The notes beneath the pieces are model-generated. The model was not told the DNA's origin. It worked only from the letters and a program-made list of their open reading frames with translations, and did no database searches. Made by a program: the position numbers and the translations under genes. DNA of 64,000 bases from Cellulomonas sp. S1-8 (GTDB lineage Bacteria; Actinomycetota; Actinomycetes; Actinomycetales; Cellulomonadaceae), in assembly GCF_026184235.1 (NCBI RefSeq), contig NZ_CP110806.1, positions 1,798,001 through 1,862,000 on the forward strand, read 5' to 3'. Shown one piece after another: positions 45,573 through 56,932 of the stretch; position 1 is the stretch's first letter; every line of letters begins with the position of its first letter.

Positions 45573-47804
45573 GTGGAGGGTCCCGAGATCCAGTTCGCCG
45601 AGGCCACGATCGACAACGGTCGCTTCGGCACCCGCACCATCCGCTTCGAGACGGGCCGCATCGCCAAGCAGGCCGCCGGCTCGGCCGTCGCCTACCTCGA
45701 CGACGACACGATGCTCCTGTCGGCCACGACGGCCGGCAAGCACCCGCGTGAGCAGTTCGACTTCTTCCCCCTGACGGTCGACGTCGAGGAGCGCCAGTAC
45801 GCGGCCGGCAAGATCCCCGGCTCGTTCTTCCGCCGTGAGGGCCGTCCCTCGACCGAGGCGATCCTGGCCTGCCGGCTGACCGACCGCCCCCTGCGTCCCC
45901 TGTTCGTCAAGGGCCTGCGCAACGAGGTCCAGGTCGTCGTGACGGTCCTGTCGATCAACCCCGACGACGCGTACGACGTGCTCGCGATCAACGCGGCGTC
46001 GATGTCGACGCAGCTGTCCGGCCTGCCGTTCTCCGGCCCGGTCGCCGCGACGCGCCTCGCGCTCGTCGACGGCCACTGGATCGCGTTCCCGCGCTACTCC
46101 GAGCGCGAGCGCGCCACGTTCGACCTCGTCGTGGCCGGCCGCGTCGTCGGCGACGACGTCGCCATCGCGATGATCGAGGCCGAGGCGCCCGAGGGCGCCT
46201 GGAACCTCATCCACGGCGGCGGCGGTGTCGCGCCGACCGAGGAGGTCGTCGCCCAGGGCATCGAGGCGTCCAAGCCGTTCATCCGCGCGATCTGCGAGGC
46301 GCAGCAGCAGCTCGCCGCGTCGTCGGCCAAGGAGACCAAGGTCTTCCCGACGTTCCCCGAGTACCAGCCCGACGTGTACTCCGCCGTGGAGCAGGCCGCC
46401 ACGACGCGCCTGTCCGACGCGCTGACGATCGCCGACAAGCAGCAGCGCGAGACGCGCCTCGACGAGATCAAGGGCGAGGTCCAGGCCGAGCTCGCCGAGG
46501 AGTTCGAGGGTCGCGACAAGGAGGTCTCGGCGGCGTACCGGTCTCTCCAGAAGACGCTGATCCGCCACCGCATCCTCACCGACGGCTTCCGCATCGACGG
46601 TCGCGGCCTGCGGGACATCCGCACGCTCTCGGCCGAGGTCGAGGTCCTGCCCCGCGCCCACGGCTCGGCCCTGTTCGAGCGCGGCGAGACCCAGATCCTG
46701 GGTGTCACCACGCTGAACATGCTGCGCATGGAGCAGCAGATCGACTCGCTCTCCCCGGAGACGCGCAAGCGCTACATGCACCACTACAACTTCCCGCCGT
46801 ACTCCACCGGGGAGACGGGCCGCGTCGGTTCGCCGAAGCGTCGCGAGATCGGCCACGGCGTGCTCGCCGAGCGTGCGATCGTCCCCGTCCTGCCGGCCCG
46901 CGAGGACTTCCCCTACGCGATCCGTCAGGTCTCCGAGGCGCTGGGCTCCAACGGCTCGACGTCGATGGGCTCGGTCTGCGCCGCGACGCTGTCGCTGCTC
47001 AACGCCGGTGTCCCGCTGCGTGCGCCCGTGGCGGGCATCGCGATGGGTCTGGTCTCCGACACGGTCGACGGTGAGACCCGCTACGCGGCCCTCACCGACA
47101 TCCTCGGTGCCGAGGACGCCTTCGGCGACATGGACTTCAAGGTCGCCGGCACGCGGGAGTTCGTCACCGCGATCCAGCTCGACACCAAGCTCGACGGCAT
47201 CCCGACCTCGGTCCTCGCCGGCGCGCTGACGCAGGCCAAGGAGGCGCGCCTCGCGATCCTCGACGTCATCGCCGAGGCGATCGACGTGCCCGACGAGATG
47301 AGCCCGTTCGCTCCTCGCGTCATCTCGGTGAAGGTGCCGGTCGACAAGATCGGCGAGGTCATCGGCCCGAAGGGCAAGATGATCAACCAGATCCAGGAGG
47401 AGACCGGCGCCGACATCTCCATCGAGGACGACGGCACGGTCTACATCGGCGCCACCGACGGTCCGTCGGCGGAGGCCGCGCGGGCGGCGATCAACGCGAT
47501 CGCCAACCCGCACATGCCCGAGATCGGCGAGCGCTTCGTCGGGACCGTGGTCAAGACGACGACCTTCGGCGCGTTCGTGTCGCTGTCGCCGGGCAAGGAC
47601 GGTCTGCTGCACATCTCGCAGATCCGCAAGCTCGTCGGTGGCAAGCGCGTCGAGAACGTCGAGGACGTCCTGGCGATCGGCCAGAAGGTCCAGGTCGAGA
47701 TCGGCGAGATCGACCCGCGCGGCAAGCTGTCGCTGCACGCGGTGCTCGACGAGGCCGAGGGTGAGGGCCAGCCGGCCGCCGAGCCGGCGACCGCCGACGC
47801 CTGA
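45573..47804 (+). CDS. pnp: Polynucleotide phosphorylase / guanosine pentaphosphate synthetase
   Basis: PNPase degrades RNA 3' to 5' by phosphorolysis; the actinobacterial enzyme (GpsI) can also make pppGpp. The 743-residue protein has two RNase PH domains ([105 protein letters not shown]), a KH domain ([35 protein letters not shown]) and an S1 domain ([34 protein letters not shown]). The GTG at 45573 has AGGAGG six bases upstream. The M16 peptidase gene starts one base after its stop. Confidence 0.97.
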   Translation: MEGPEIQFAEATIDNGRFGTRTIRFETGRIAKQAAGSAVAYLDDDTMLLSATTAGKHPREQFDFFPLTVDVEERQYAAGKIPGSFFRREGRPSTEAILACRLTDRPLRPLFVKGLRNEVQVVVTVLSINPDDAYDVLAINAASMSTQLSGLPFSGPVAATRLALVDGHWIAFPRYSERERATFDLVVAGRVVGDDVAIAMIEAEAPEGAWNLIHGGGGVAPTEEVVAQGIEASKPFIRAICEAQQQLAASSAKETKVFPTFPEYQPDVYSAVEQAATTRLSDALTIADKQQRETRLDEIKGEVQAELAEEFEGRDKEVSAAYRSLQKTLIRHRILTDGFRIDGRGLRDIRTLSAEVEVLPRAHGSALFERGETQILGVTTLNMLRMEQQIDSLSPETRKRYMHHYNFPPYSTGETGRVGSPKRREIGHGVLAERAIVPVLPAREDFPYAIRQVSEALGSNGSTSMGSVCAATLSLLNAGVPLRAPVAGIAMGLVSDTVDGETRYAALTDILGAEDAFGDMDFKVAGTREFVTAIQLDTKLDGIPTSVLAGALTQAKEARLAILDVIAEAIDVPDEMSPFAPRVISVKVPVDKIGEVIGPKGKMINQIQEETGADISIEDDGTVYIGATDGPSAEAARAAINAIANPHMPEIGERFVGTVVKTTTFGAFVSLSPGKDGLLHISQIRKLVGGKRVENVEDVLAIGQKVQVEIGEIDPRGKLSLHAVLDEAEGEGQPAAEPATADA

Positions 47805-47805
47805 C

Positions 47806-49131
47806 GTGCCGCAGATCCTGCCGCTCGTCGCACCCGGGGCACCGGGTGCCGAGCTCGTCGTCGGGCAGGACGGTGGCGCCGCCGTGCGGCGCTCCGTCCT
47901 GCCCGGCGGGGTCCGGGTCCTGACCGAGGTCATGCCCGGGCTTCGCTCGGCCACCGTCGGTGCGTGGGTCGGCATCGGGTCCCGTGACGAGACGTCGGGG
48001 CACTTCGGCTCGACGCACTTCCTCGAGCACCTGCTGTTCAAGGGCACCGCGCGCCGGTCGGCCATGGACATCGCGGAGGCGTTCGACGCCGTCGGTGGCG
48101 AGGCCAACGCCGCGACCGGCAAGGAGCACACGTGCTACTACGCACGGGTGCTCGACACGGACGTGCCCATGGCCCTCGACGTCATCGCCGACATGGTCAC
48201 GTCGGCCCGGCTCGACGTGGACGAGCTGGAGACCGAGCGCGGGGTCATCCTCGAGGAGCTCGCGATGAACGACGACGACCCGTCGGACGTCGCCCACGAG
48301 CAGTTCGCCACCGCGGTCTTCGGCGACACCCCGCTCGGCCGCCCCATCGGGGGTACCCCGCACACCATCCGCTCGGTGCCGCGCGACGCCGTGTGGGAGC
48401 ACTACCGCGAGCACTACCGACCCGACACGCTCGTCGTGACCGCTGCCGGCGGCATCGACCACGACACGCTGTGCGCGCAGGTCGAGGCGGCGCTGCGTGC
48501 CGGGGGCTGGGCGCTCGACGCCGCGGCAGTCCCGGCGGGCCGTCGACCTGTCGGCGCGCCCGGTGCGGCGACGCCCGGTGTCGAGCTGACGGTCCGGCGT
48601 CCCACCGAGCAGGCCAACGTCATCGTCGGTGGCACGTGCCTGAACGCGACCGACGAACGTCGGTTCGTCCTGTCGGTGCTCAGCGCGGCGCTCGGCGGCG
48701 GGATGTCGTCCCGCCTGTTCCAGGAGATCCGCGAGAAGCGTGGTCTGGCCTACTCGACGTACTCCTTCGCCAGCGGCCACGCGGAGACGGGCATGTTCGG
48801 CCTGTACGCGGGGTGCACGCCCGGCAAGGTCGACGAGGTCACCGCGCTCATGGTCGCGGAGCTCGAGCGCATGGCCGACGAGCCGATGGGCGCCTCCGAG
48901 CTCGCGCGCAGCATCGGGCAGCTCTGCGGCGGTCTGGTGCTCGGCATGGAGGACACCGGGTCGCGGATGAGCCGCCTCGGTCGGGCCGAGCTGGTGCACG
49001 GCGAGCTGCTCGACCTCGACGAGTCGCTGGAGCGCATCCGGGCCGTCACCGCACCGCAGGTGCAGGAGCTCGCGGCCGAGCTGGCCGGGGCACCGCGCAG
49101 CGTCGTGCGGGTAGGACCGTTCGGCGACTGA
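47806..49131 (+). CDS. M16-family zinc peptidase (PepR-like)
   Basis: A 441-residue M16B peptidase with the inverted zinc motif HFLEH (H-x-x-E-H, residues ~71-75) in STHFLEHLLFKGTARRSAMDIAEAFDAVGGEANAATGKEHTCYYARVL, the downstream Glu ligand in ETERGVILEELAMNDDDP, and the second non-catalytic half ending in MFGLYAGCTPGKVDEV...GSRMSRLGRAEL. It follows pnp directly, as in mycobacteria (pepR). Its role is probably turnover of small peptides or processing fragments. The GTG at 47806 starts one base after the pnp stop. Confidence 0.94.
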   Translation: MPQILPLVAPGAPGAELVVGQDGGAAVRRSVLPGGVRVLTEVMPGLRSATVGAWVGIGSRDETSGHFGSTHFLEHLLFKGTARRSAMDIAEAFDAVGGEANAATGKEHTCYYARVLDTDVPMALDVIADMVTSARLDVDELETERGVILEELAMNDDDPSDVAHEQFATAVFGDTPLGRPIGGTPHTIRSVPRDAVWEHYREHYRPDTLVVTAAGGIDHDTLCAQVEAALRAGGWALDAAAVPAGRRPVGAPGAATPGVELTVRRPTEQANVIVGGTCLNATDERRFVLSVLSAALGGGMSSRLFQEIREKRGLAYSTYSFASGHAETGMFGLYAGCTPGKVDEVTALMVAELERMADEPMGASELARSIGQLCGGLVLGMEDTGSRMSRLGRAELVHGELLDLDESLERIRAVTAPQVQELAAELAGAPRSVVRVGPFGD

Positions 49132-49169
49132 CCTGCCCCGTGCGGGCCCCGCGCGCGGCATGATGAGGC

Positions 49170-51253
<2,084 letters not shown>

Positions 51254-51255
<2 letters not shown>

Positions 51256-51291
51256 CCTGCTCCGACGGGATCTGACCTGCTCGACGGGACC
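51254..51291. repeat. Short imperfect direct repeat at convergent gene ends
   Basis: TGACCTGCTCCGACGGGA is followed after two bases by TGACCTGCTCGACGGGA, the same sequence lacking one C. The first TGA is the stop of the membrane-protein gene. It looks like a small slippage duplication. Confidence 0.6.
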
Positions 51292-51300
51292 GCCCCGGGG

Positions 51301-51852
51301 TCAGATGCCCGCGTACCAGCGGTGCTCGGTGACGACGTGCGCCTCCTCGTCCGGGCCCGGACCGGTCGCGAGCCGGCGGGTGCGGCCGTCCGGCCCCAGG
51401 CCCGACCCGGACAGGAACTGCTCGCGCGCCGCGTCGCCGTCGACGACCCACGTCTGCACCTGGTCCGCCCCGTCGGCCCGCAGCAGGTCCACGGCAGCGG
51501 CCAGCAGGCGGGACCCGTGGCCGGAGCGCTGGTCCGGCGGGTCGACCTCGAGCGCGAGGACCACACCGCCCGGGGCCTGCATCGGATCGGAGGGCGCGAC
51601 CGGTGCGACCGAGGCGACGCCGACGACGCGGGGCCCGTCGCACGCGACGAGCACGTGGTAGCCCGGTCCGGGCGGCGCGGTCACGGCCTGCCGCCACTGG
51701 GCGACGAACGCCTGCTCGTCGAGGGAGTCGAGAACGACCTCACCGAGGACCTCGGCGTGGGACACGCGCCAGGCCGCGAGCTGGATGCGGGCGATGCGGG
51801 TCTCGTCACCCGGGATCGCGGGACGGACCGACACGTCGGCGGTGGGCAGCAC
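51301..51852 (-). CDS. GNAT-family N-acetyltransferase
   Basis: A 183-residue single-domain acetyltransferase: VSVRPAIPGDETRIARIQLAAWRVSHAEVLGEVVLDSL at the start, YHVLVACDGPRVVGVASVAPV, the acetyl-CoA motif LALEVDPPDQRSGHGSRLLAAAVDLLRADGADQVQTWVVDGD (a variant R/Q-x-x-G-x-G/A), and a C-terminal strand. The substrate is unknown. The GTG at 51852 follows a leftward TAGGCT (51859-51864) by six bases, so the message is probably leaderless. Confidence 0.88.
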   Translation of the reverse strand: MLPTADVSVRPAIPGDETRIARIQLAAWRVSHAEVLGEVVLDSLDEQAFVAQWRQAVTAPPGPGYHVLVACDGPRVVGVASVAPVAPSDPMQAPGGVVLALEVDPPDQRSGHGSRLLAAAVDLLRADGADQVQTWVVDGDAAREQFLSGSGLGPDGRTRRLATGPGPDEEAHVVTEHRWYAGI

Positions 51853-51986
51853 CCGGTGAGCCTAACCCGGTGCCCGCGGGCCACGTACGGACCGCGACTG
51901 CCCCCGCCCGGCCCTGCCCAGCTCGACCTTCGGCGGCATCCGCGCCACCAGGAGCCGCCGACGTGCGCGCTCGCCGGCCAGCGACG

Positions 51987-52301
51987 TCAGGGCATGCCGA
52001 GCAGCCGCAGCCCGGCGGCCGTCACGGCGCCGAGCAGCACGACCACGATGAACGGTGCGCGCAGCACGAGCGCCACGGCCGCGACGGCCAGCGCGGGCAG
52101 CCGCGCGTCCACGACGACCTCGCCGCCGCTCGTCGCCGTCTGCACCGCCACGAGCGCGGACAGCAGCGCGACCGTGACGAGCGCCGCGACGCGGGCCACC
52201 CGCGGCTGCGCGAGCCAGTGCTCGGGCAGCACGTGACCTGCGAGCTTGATCGCCAGGCAGGCCAGCCCCGCCAACAGGACGGCGCCCCACAGCGCGGTCA
52301 T
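51987..52301 (-). CDS. azlD: AzlD-family branched-chain amino acid exporter subunit
   Basis: A 104-residue membrane protein with about four spans (LWGAVLLAGLACLAIKLAGHVLPEHWL, VARVAALVTVALLSALVAVQTA, LPALAVAAVALVLRAPFIVVVLLGAVTAAGLRLL). Its ATG overlaps the azlC stop, and AzlC/AzlD form an export pair (BrnFE/YgaZH-like) for branched-chain amino acids and methionine analogues. The 134 bp between it and the GNAT gene hold no gene that I can see. Confidence 0.9.
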   Translation of the reverse strand: MTALWGAVLLAGLACLAIKLAGHVLPEHWLAQPRVARVAALVTVALLSALVAVQTATSGGEVVVDARLPALAVAAVALVLRAPFIVVVLLGAVTAAGLRLLGMP

Positions 52302-52987
52302 GTCGTCTCCGTCGCGGGGCGGTCGGACGTGACGAGCCCGACGACGACGGCCACGAGAGCGGCCAGCAGCACCGGGACGCCGGTCGGCAGCACGGGTGTC
52401 GTCGCGAGCGCCACCACGACGGCCGCAGCGGCGACGCCCTGCGCGGCGCGACCCGCGAGCCGCGGCCAGACGAGCGCCAGGAACGCCGCGCCCGCCGCTG
52501 CGTCGAGGCCGTAGGTGCGCGGGTCGCCCAGGCGGTCACCGGCGAGCGCCCCGAGCAGGGTGAACAGGTTCCACAGCACGAAGACGCCGACCCCGGTCCA
52601 CCAGAACCCGACGCGGGCGGCGACCCGCGTCGGCTGCGCGGTGGCGACGGCCGTCGACTCGTCGATCGTCAGGTGCGCGGCCGGCCCGCGCCAGCGCCAC
52701 GGCAGGTCGAGCAAGGGCGTCAGCTGCGCGCCGTACAACGCGTTGCGTGCCCCCAGCAGCGCGGCGGACGCGACGGCGGCGCCCGCGGCTCCGCCGGCGC
52801 CCACGACCCCGATGAACGCGAACTGCGACCCGCCGGAGAACATCAGCAGGCTCAGCGCCATCGTCTGGGGGACCGTCAGGCCCGCCGCCACCGACAACGC
52901 ACCGAAGGAGACGCCGTACAGGCCCGTCGCGAGCGACACCGAGACCGCCTGCCGACGCACGACGGGCAGCGGGTCGGGCGGCGTCAC
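52298..52987 (-). CDS. azlC: AzlC-family branched-chain amino acid exporter subunit
   Basis: The large subunit of the AzlCD exporter, about 229 residues. Features: VSLATGLYGVSFGALSVAAGLTVPQTMALSLLMFSGGSQFAFIGVVGAGG, SAALLGARNALYGAQLTPLL, HLTIDESTAVATAQ and WNLFTLLGALAGDRLGDPRTYGLDAAAGAAFLALVWPRL, typical AzlC segments. The GTG at 52987 is chosen because GACAGT lies six bases upstream; a GTG at 53005 would add six residues. The short gap to the minus-strand dehydrogenase gene upstream has no clear terminator. Confidence 0.9.
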   Translation of the reverse strand: MTPPDPLPVVRRQAVSVSLATGLYGVSFGALSVAAGLTVPQTMALSLLMFSGGSQFAFIGVVGAGGAAGAAVASAALLGARNALYGAQLTPLLDLPWRWRGPAAHLTIDESTAVATAQPTRVAARVGFWWTGVGVFVLWNLFTLLGALAGDRLGDPRTYGLDAAAGAAFLALVWPRLAGRAAQGVAAAAVVVALATTPVLPTGVPVLLAALVAVVVGLVTSDRPATETT

Positions 52988-53050
52988 GCGGTCACTGTCG
53001 CACACCCCCGACGCCCGCCGGTGCCCCGGACCGGGCGGTCGCGGTGGGCA

Positions 53051-54520
53051 TCACAGGGCGACGTACACGGTCTCCAGGTACTCGTCGAGCCCGGCCTCGC
53101 CGCCCTCGCGGCCCAGCCCGGACATCTTGACCCCGCCGAAGGGTGCGCTCGCGTCCGACACCATGCCGCGGTTGATCCCCACCATCCCGGCCTCGAGCTC
53201 CTCGGCCAGCCGCATCGCCCGCCCGACGTCCCGCGTGTAGGCGTAGGCGACGAGCCCGAACGGGGTGCCGTTGGCCAGGCGCAGCGCCTCGTCCTCGTCG
53301 CCGAAGGTGACGACGGGGGCGACCGGTCCGAACGTCTCCTCGGTGACGACGCGGGCGTCCGGGGCGACGCCCGTGAGCACGGTCGGCCGGTAGAAGTAAC
53401 CTTCGCGCGCCGGAGCCGAGCCACCCGTACGGACCGTCGCCCCGCCGTCGGCCGCCTGCTGGACGACCTCGGCGACCCGGTCGACCGCGCCACGCTCGAT
53501 GAGCGGGCCGACGGTCACGCCCTCGTCGGCGCCGTGCCCCACGACCAGGCGGTCGAACGCCACGGTGAGGCGCACGGCGAACTCGTCGGCCACGGACGCG
53601 TGCACGAGGAACCGGTTGGCGGCCACGCACGTCTGGCCGGCGTTGCGCATCTTGGCCTGCAGCGCGCCCTCCACGGCGGCGTCGAGGTCGGCGTCGGCGA
53701 ACACGAGGAACGGGGCGTTGCCACCGAGCTCCATGGACGTGCGCAGGACCGACGGCGCGGCCGCGGCGAGCAGCGCCGCCCCGACCTCGGTGGAGCCGGT
53801 GAACGACAGCTTGCGCAGCCGCGGGTCGGCGAGCAGCGGCTCGCTGATGCGCCGCGCGGACGACGAGGGCACGACGTTGAGGACGCCGACGGGCAGGTCG
53901 CGCGCCTCGAGCTCGGCGCGGATCAGCTCGGCGACGTAGATCGTCGTCAGCGGCGTCAGCTGCGCCGGCTTGACGACGCACGTGCAGCCCGCGGCCAGCG
54001 CCGGCGCCACCTTGCGCGCGATCATCGCGATGGGGAAGTTCCACGGCGCGATGAGCAGCGCGGGCCCGACCGGCCGGCGCAGGACGAGCTGGTGGTGCGT
54101 CCCTGCGGGCGCCCGCCGGGCGAGGCCCTCGACGCGGACCGCCTGCTCGCCGTACCAGCGCACGTACTCGGCCGCGTACGCCACCTCGGCACGCGACTCG
54201 GCCAGCGGCTTGCCCCCCTCGGCGGTGACGAGCGCCGCGATGTCGTCGGCGCGGGCCGTGATCGTGTCGAACACGGCGCGCAGCAGGTCGGCGCGTACGC
54301 GGGGCGCGGTGCGGCGCCACGGCTCGGACGCCGCGACGGCGGCGTCGAGCGCGTCGCGGGCGTCCGCCTCGGCACCGTCCGCGACCTCGGCGATCGGGCG
54401 GGTGGTGGCGGGGTCCTCGACCTCGAACGTCGCCCCCGAGCGTGCGGGTCGCCACCGGCCGCCGACGAGCACGCCCGTGGGCAGGTTCGCAGCGACGGTG
54501 GACGGCGGCGTCGAGGTCAT
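53051..54520 (-). CDS. gabD: NAD(P)-dependent succinate-semialdehyde dehydrogenase-type aldehyde dehydrogenase
   Basis: A 489-residue aldehyde dehydrogenase with SSADH character: [59 protein letters not shown], the catalytic Glu motif [25 protein letters not shown], the Cys motif [35 protein letters not shown], and the SSADH-like end [40 protein letters not shown]. It would oxidise succinate semialdehyde from GABA to succinate, completing the route begun in the 12.7-23.2 kb block, although it is 30 kb away. It is divergent from thyA across 34 bp. Confidence 0.88.
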   Translation of the reverse strand: MTSTPPSTVAANLPTGVLVGGRWRPARSGATFEVEDPATTRPIAEVADGAEADARDALDAAVAASEPWRRTAPRVRADLLRAVFDTITARADDIAALVTAEGGKPLAESRAEVAYAAEYVRWYGEQAVRVEGLARRAPAGTHHQLVLRRPVGPALLIAPWNFPIAMIARKVAPALAAGCTCVVKPAQLTPLTTIYVAELIRAELEARDLPVGVLNVVPSSSARRISEPLLADPRLRKLSFTGSTEVGAALLAAAAPSVLRTSMELGGNAPFLVFADADLDAAVEGALQAKMRNAGQTCVAANRFLVHASVADEFAVRLTVAFDRLVVGHGADEGVTVGPLIERGAVDRVAEVVQQAADGGATVRTGGSAPAREGYFYRPTVLTGVAPDARVVTEETFGPVAPVVTFGDEDEALRLANGTPFGLVAYAYTRDVGRAMRLAEELEAGMVGINRGMVSDASAPFGGVKMSGLGREGGEAGLDEYLETVYVAL

Positions 54521-54542
54521 CCCCCCATCCTCGTGGCCCGTT

Positions 54543-54548
54543 TACGAT
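54543..54548 (+). promoter_or_regulatory. thyA -10 hexamer (leaderless start)
   Basis: TACGAT lies six bases before the thyA ATG at 54555. On the other strand GAGGAT lies six bases before the gabD-type ATG at 54520. The two divergent promoters must overlap within 34 bp. Confidence 0.6.
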
Positions 54549-54554
54549 GGCGCC

Positions 54555-55391
54555 ATGACGGACCCGGCACACGGCACTGGCGACCTCGCGCCCGACGTCC
54601 CGACGCCCTACGAGGACCTCCTGCGCCTCGTCCTGGCGTCCGGGACGCCCAAGGCCGACCGCACCGGCACGGGCACCCGCTCGCTCTTCGGCCACCAGCT
54701 GCGCTACGACCTGAGCGCCGGCTTCCCGCTCGTGACGACCAAGCGCGTGTTCTTCCGTGGCGTCGCCGAGGAGCTGTTCTGGTTCCTGCGCGGGGAGTCG
54801 AACATCGCGTCGCTCGTCGAGCGGGGCGTGCACATCTGGGACGACTGGGCCGACGACGAGGGCGAGCTCGGCCCCGTGTACGGCGTGCAGTGGCGCTCGT
54901 GGCCGACACCCGGCGGCGGCCACGTCGACCAGCTCGCGCGCCTGCTCACCGAGCTGCGGGCCGACCCCGACTCGCGCCGGCACGTCGTCTCGGCGTGGAA
55001 CGTCGCGGCCCTCGACGACATGGCCCTCGTGCCGTGCCACGCGTTCTTCCAGCTGTACGTCGCCGACGGGCGCCTGTCGTGCCAGGTGTACCAGCGCTCG
55101 GCGGACCTGTTCCTCGGGGTGCCGTTCAACATCGCCTCGTACGCGCTGCTCACGCACATGATCGCGCAGCAGGTGGACCTCGAGGTGGGCGACCTGGTGT
55201 GGACCGGCGGCGACTGCCACGTCTACGACAACCACGTCGAGCAGGTGCGCGAGCAGCTCGCCCGTGACCCCTACCCGTACCCGACGCTGCGGCTGCGCCG
55301 CGCGCCCTCCCTGTTCGAGTACACGTGGGACGACGTCGAGGTGGTCGGCTACCGGCACCACCCGACGATCTCCGCCCCCGTGGCCGTCTGA
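54555..55391 (+). CDS. thyA: Thymidylate synthase (folate-dependent, ThyA type)
   Basis: ThyA methylates dUMP to dTMP with methylene-tetrahydrofolate. The 278-residue protein is complete: [50 protein letters not shown] at the start, the catalytic Cys in [50 protein letters not shown] (~161), and [18 protein letters not shown]. dfrA follows four bases after its stop, pairing the enzyme that makes dihydrofolate with the one that recycles it. Confidence 0.98.
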   Translation: MTDPAHGTGDLAPDVPTPYEDLLRLVLASGTPKADRTGTGTRSLFGHQLRYDLSAGFPLVTTKRVFFRGVAEELFWFLRGESNIASLVERGVHIWDDWADDEGELGPVYGVQWRSWPTPGGGHVDQLARLLTELRADPDSRRHVVSAWNVAALDDMALVPCHAFFQLYVADGRLSCQVYQRSADLFLGVPFNIASYALLTHMIAQQVDLEVGDLVWTGGDCHVYDNHVEQVREQLARDPYPYPTLRLRRAPSLFEYTWDDVEVVGYRHHPTISAPVAV

Positions 55392-55394
55392 CCC

Positions 55395-55877
55395 GTGGTC
55401 GCCCTGGTCTGGGCCCAGACGCCCGACGGCGTCATCGGGGACGCCGGCACGATCCCGTGGCACGTGCCGGAGGACATGGCGCACTTCCGCGAGCTCACCG
55501 CCGGCGGGACGGTCGTCATGGGCCGCGCCACCTGGCAGTCGCTGCCGGAGCGGTTCCGACCCCTGCCGGGGCGGGCCAACGTCGTGCTGTCGCGCGACGT
55601 GTCCTTCGAGGCGCCGGGGGCCGCGGTGGTCGACGACCTCGACGCGGCGCTCACCGACCATCCCGACGCGTGGGTCATCGGCGGGGGAGCGGTCTACGCA
55701 CAGGCCGTGGAGCGTGCCGACCGGCTCGAGGTGACCGTCGTGGACCTCGACGTGGCAGGCGACACGCGGGCCCCGGACGTCCCTCCCGGCTGGCGGCTCG
55801 TCACCGGCGGGCCGCAGGCCCCGTGGCTCGTCTCGCGGACCGGGACGCGGTACCGGTTCGACACCTGGCGGCGCTGA
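55395..55877 (+). CDS. dfrA: Dihydrofolate reductase
   Basis: DHFR reduces dihydrofolate to tetrahydrofolate with NADPH. The 160-residue protein has the typical VALVWAQTPDGVIGDAGTIPWHVPEDMAHFRELTAGGTVVMGRATWQSLPERFRPLPGRANVVLSRD (W-x-x-P-E-D active site), WVIGGGAVYAQAVERADRLEVTVVDLDVAGDTRAP, and a C-terminal strand with YRFDTWRR. The GTG at 55395 follows the thyA stop closely, so the two are one transcription unit. Confidence 0.97.
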   Translation: MVALVWAQTPDGVIGDAGTIPWHVPEDMAHFRELTAGGTVVMGRATWQSLPERFRPLPGRANVVLSRDVSFEAPGAAVVDDLDAALTDHPDAWVIGGGAVYAQAVERADRLEVTVVDLDVAGDTRAPDVPPGWRLVTGGPQAPWLVSRTGTRYRFDTWRR

Positions 55878-55953
55878 GCCGGTCCCGGCGAGCCTCCGAC
55901 GCGTCCGGTGCGGACCGGGTGAAATGCCACCACGCGGGCACCGGTCAGGGCGG

Positions 55954-55959
55954 TACCGT
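55954..55959 (+). promoter_or_regulatory. dapA -10 hexamer (leaderless start)
   Basis: TACCGT lies six bases before the dapA ATG at 55966, with no ribosome binding site in between. Confidence 0.6.
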
Positions 55960-55965
55960 GTGCCC

Positions 55966-56895
55966 ATGCCTGCCGTGACCTCCGCCACCCACCCGTTCGG
56001 GTCGCTGCTGTCCGCGATGGTCACGCCGATGACCGCGGACGGTGCCGTCGACCTCGCGGCCACCGTCCGCCTGGCGCGGCACCTGGTCGACGCCGGCCAC
56101 GACGGGCTCGTCCTGAACGGCACGACCGGCGAGGCGTCGACGACGCACGCCCCCGAGAAGGCCGAGATCGTCGCCGCCGTCGTCGAGGCGGTCGGCGACC
56201 GCGCGTACGTCGTGGCGGGCGCCGGCTCCAACGACACCGCGCACGCCGTGCGGATGGCCGAGCAGGCGGCCGAGGCGGGCGCGCACGGCCTGCTCGTCGT
56301 GACGCCCTACTACTCCCGGCCGTCGCAGGCGGGGATCGTGGCGCACGTGACGGCCGTCGCCGACGCGACGGACCTGCCGGTCATGCTCTACGACGTCCCC
56401 GGCCGCGCCTGTGTGCGCCTGGCCCCCGCCACGGTCGACCGCCTCGCCGCCGACGACCGCGTCGTCGCCATGAAGGACGCGACCGGCGACGTCGTCGCCG
56501 CCGCGGGCGCGATCGTCCGCACCGGCCTGGCCTGGTACAGCGGCGACGACAGCCTCGCCCTCTCCTTCCTCGCCCACGGTGCCGTGGGACTGGTCGGCGT
56601 CGCGACGCACGCCGCGCCCGAAGGGTTCGCTCGGCTGTTCGACGCGTGGCGCGACGGCGACGCCGCGACCGCGCTCGACGTCTACCGCTCGCTGCTGCCG
56701 GCGATCACGGCGCTGAACGACGCAGGCTTCCAGGCGACCGCCGCGAAGGCCGCGCTCGTCGAATTGGGCGTCCTCGACAGCCGCGCGTGCCGGTTGCCCC
56801 TCGTGCCCTTCACCGACGACGAGGCGGCCGACGTGCGTGCCGGTCTGGCGGCCTCCGGCCTGCTCGACGTCGTCGCGGGCACCGACCGCGCGTGA
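55966..56895 (+). CDS. dapA: 4-hydroxy-tetrahydrodipicolinate synthase
   Basis: DapA condenses pyruvate and aspartate semialdehyde, the first committed step to diaminopimelate and lysine. The 309-residue TIM-barrel protein has GSLLSAMVTPMTADGAVD, LVLNGTTGEASTTHAPEKAEIV (substrate-binding G-T-T-G-E), VTPYYSRPSQAGIVAH, the catalytic Tyr in VMLYDVPGRAC, the Schiff-base Lys in VVAMKDATGD (~170), and WYSGDDSLALSFLAHGAVGLVGVATHAAP. The RNase J gene follows 37 bp later, as in mycobacteria. Confidence 0.97.
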   Translation: MPAVTSATHPFGSLLSAMVTPMTADGAVDLAATVRLARHLVDAGHDGLVLNGTTGEASTTHAPEKAEIVAAVVEAVGDRAYVVAGAGSNDTAHAVRMAEQAAEAGAHGLLVVTPYYSRPSQAGIVAHVTAVADATDLPVMLYDVPGRACVRLAPATVDRLAADDRVVAMKDATGDVVAAAGAIVRTGLAWYSGDDSLALSFLAHGAVGLVGVATHAAPEGFARLFDAWRDGDAATALDVYRSLLPAITALNDAGFQATAAKAALVELGVLDSRACRLPLVPFTDDEAADVRAGLAASGLLDVVAGTDRA

Positions 56896-56932
56896 CGCAC
56901 CGGTCGGCCCCCACCGATCTCCCAGGAGCTCC

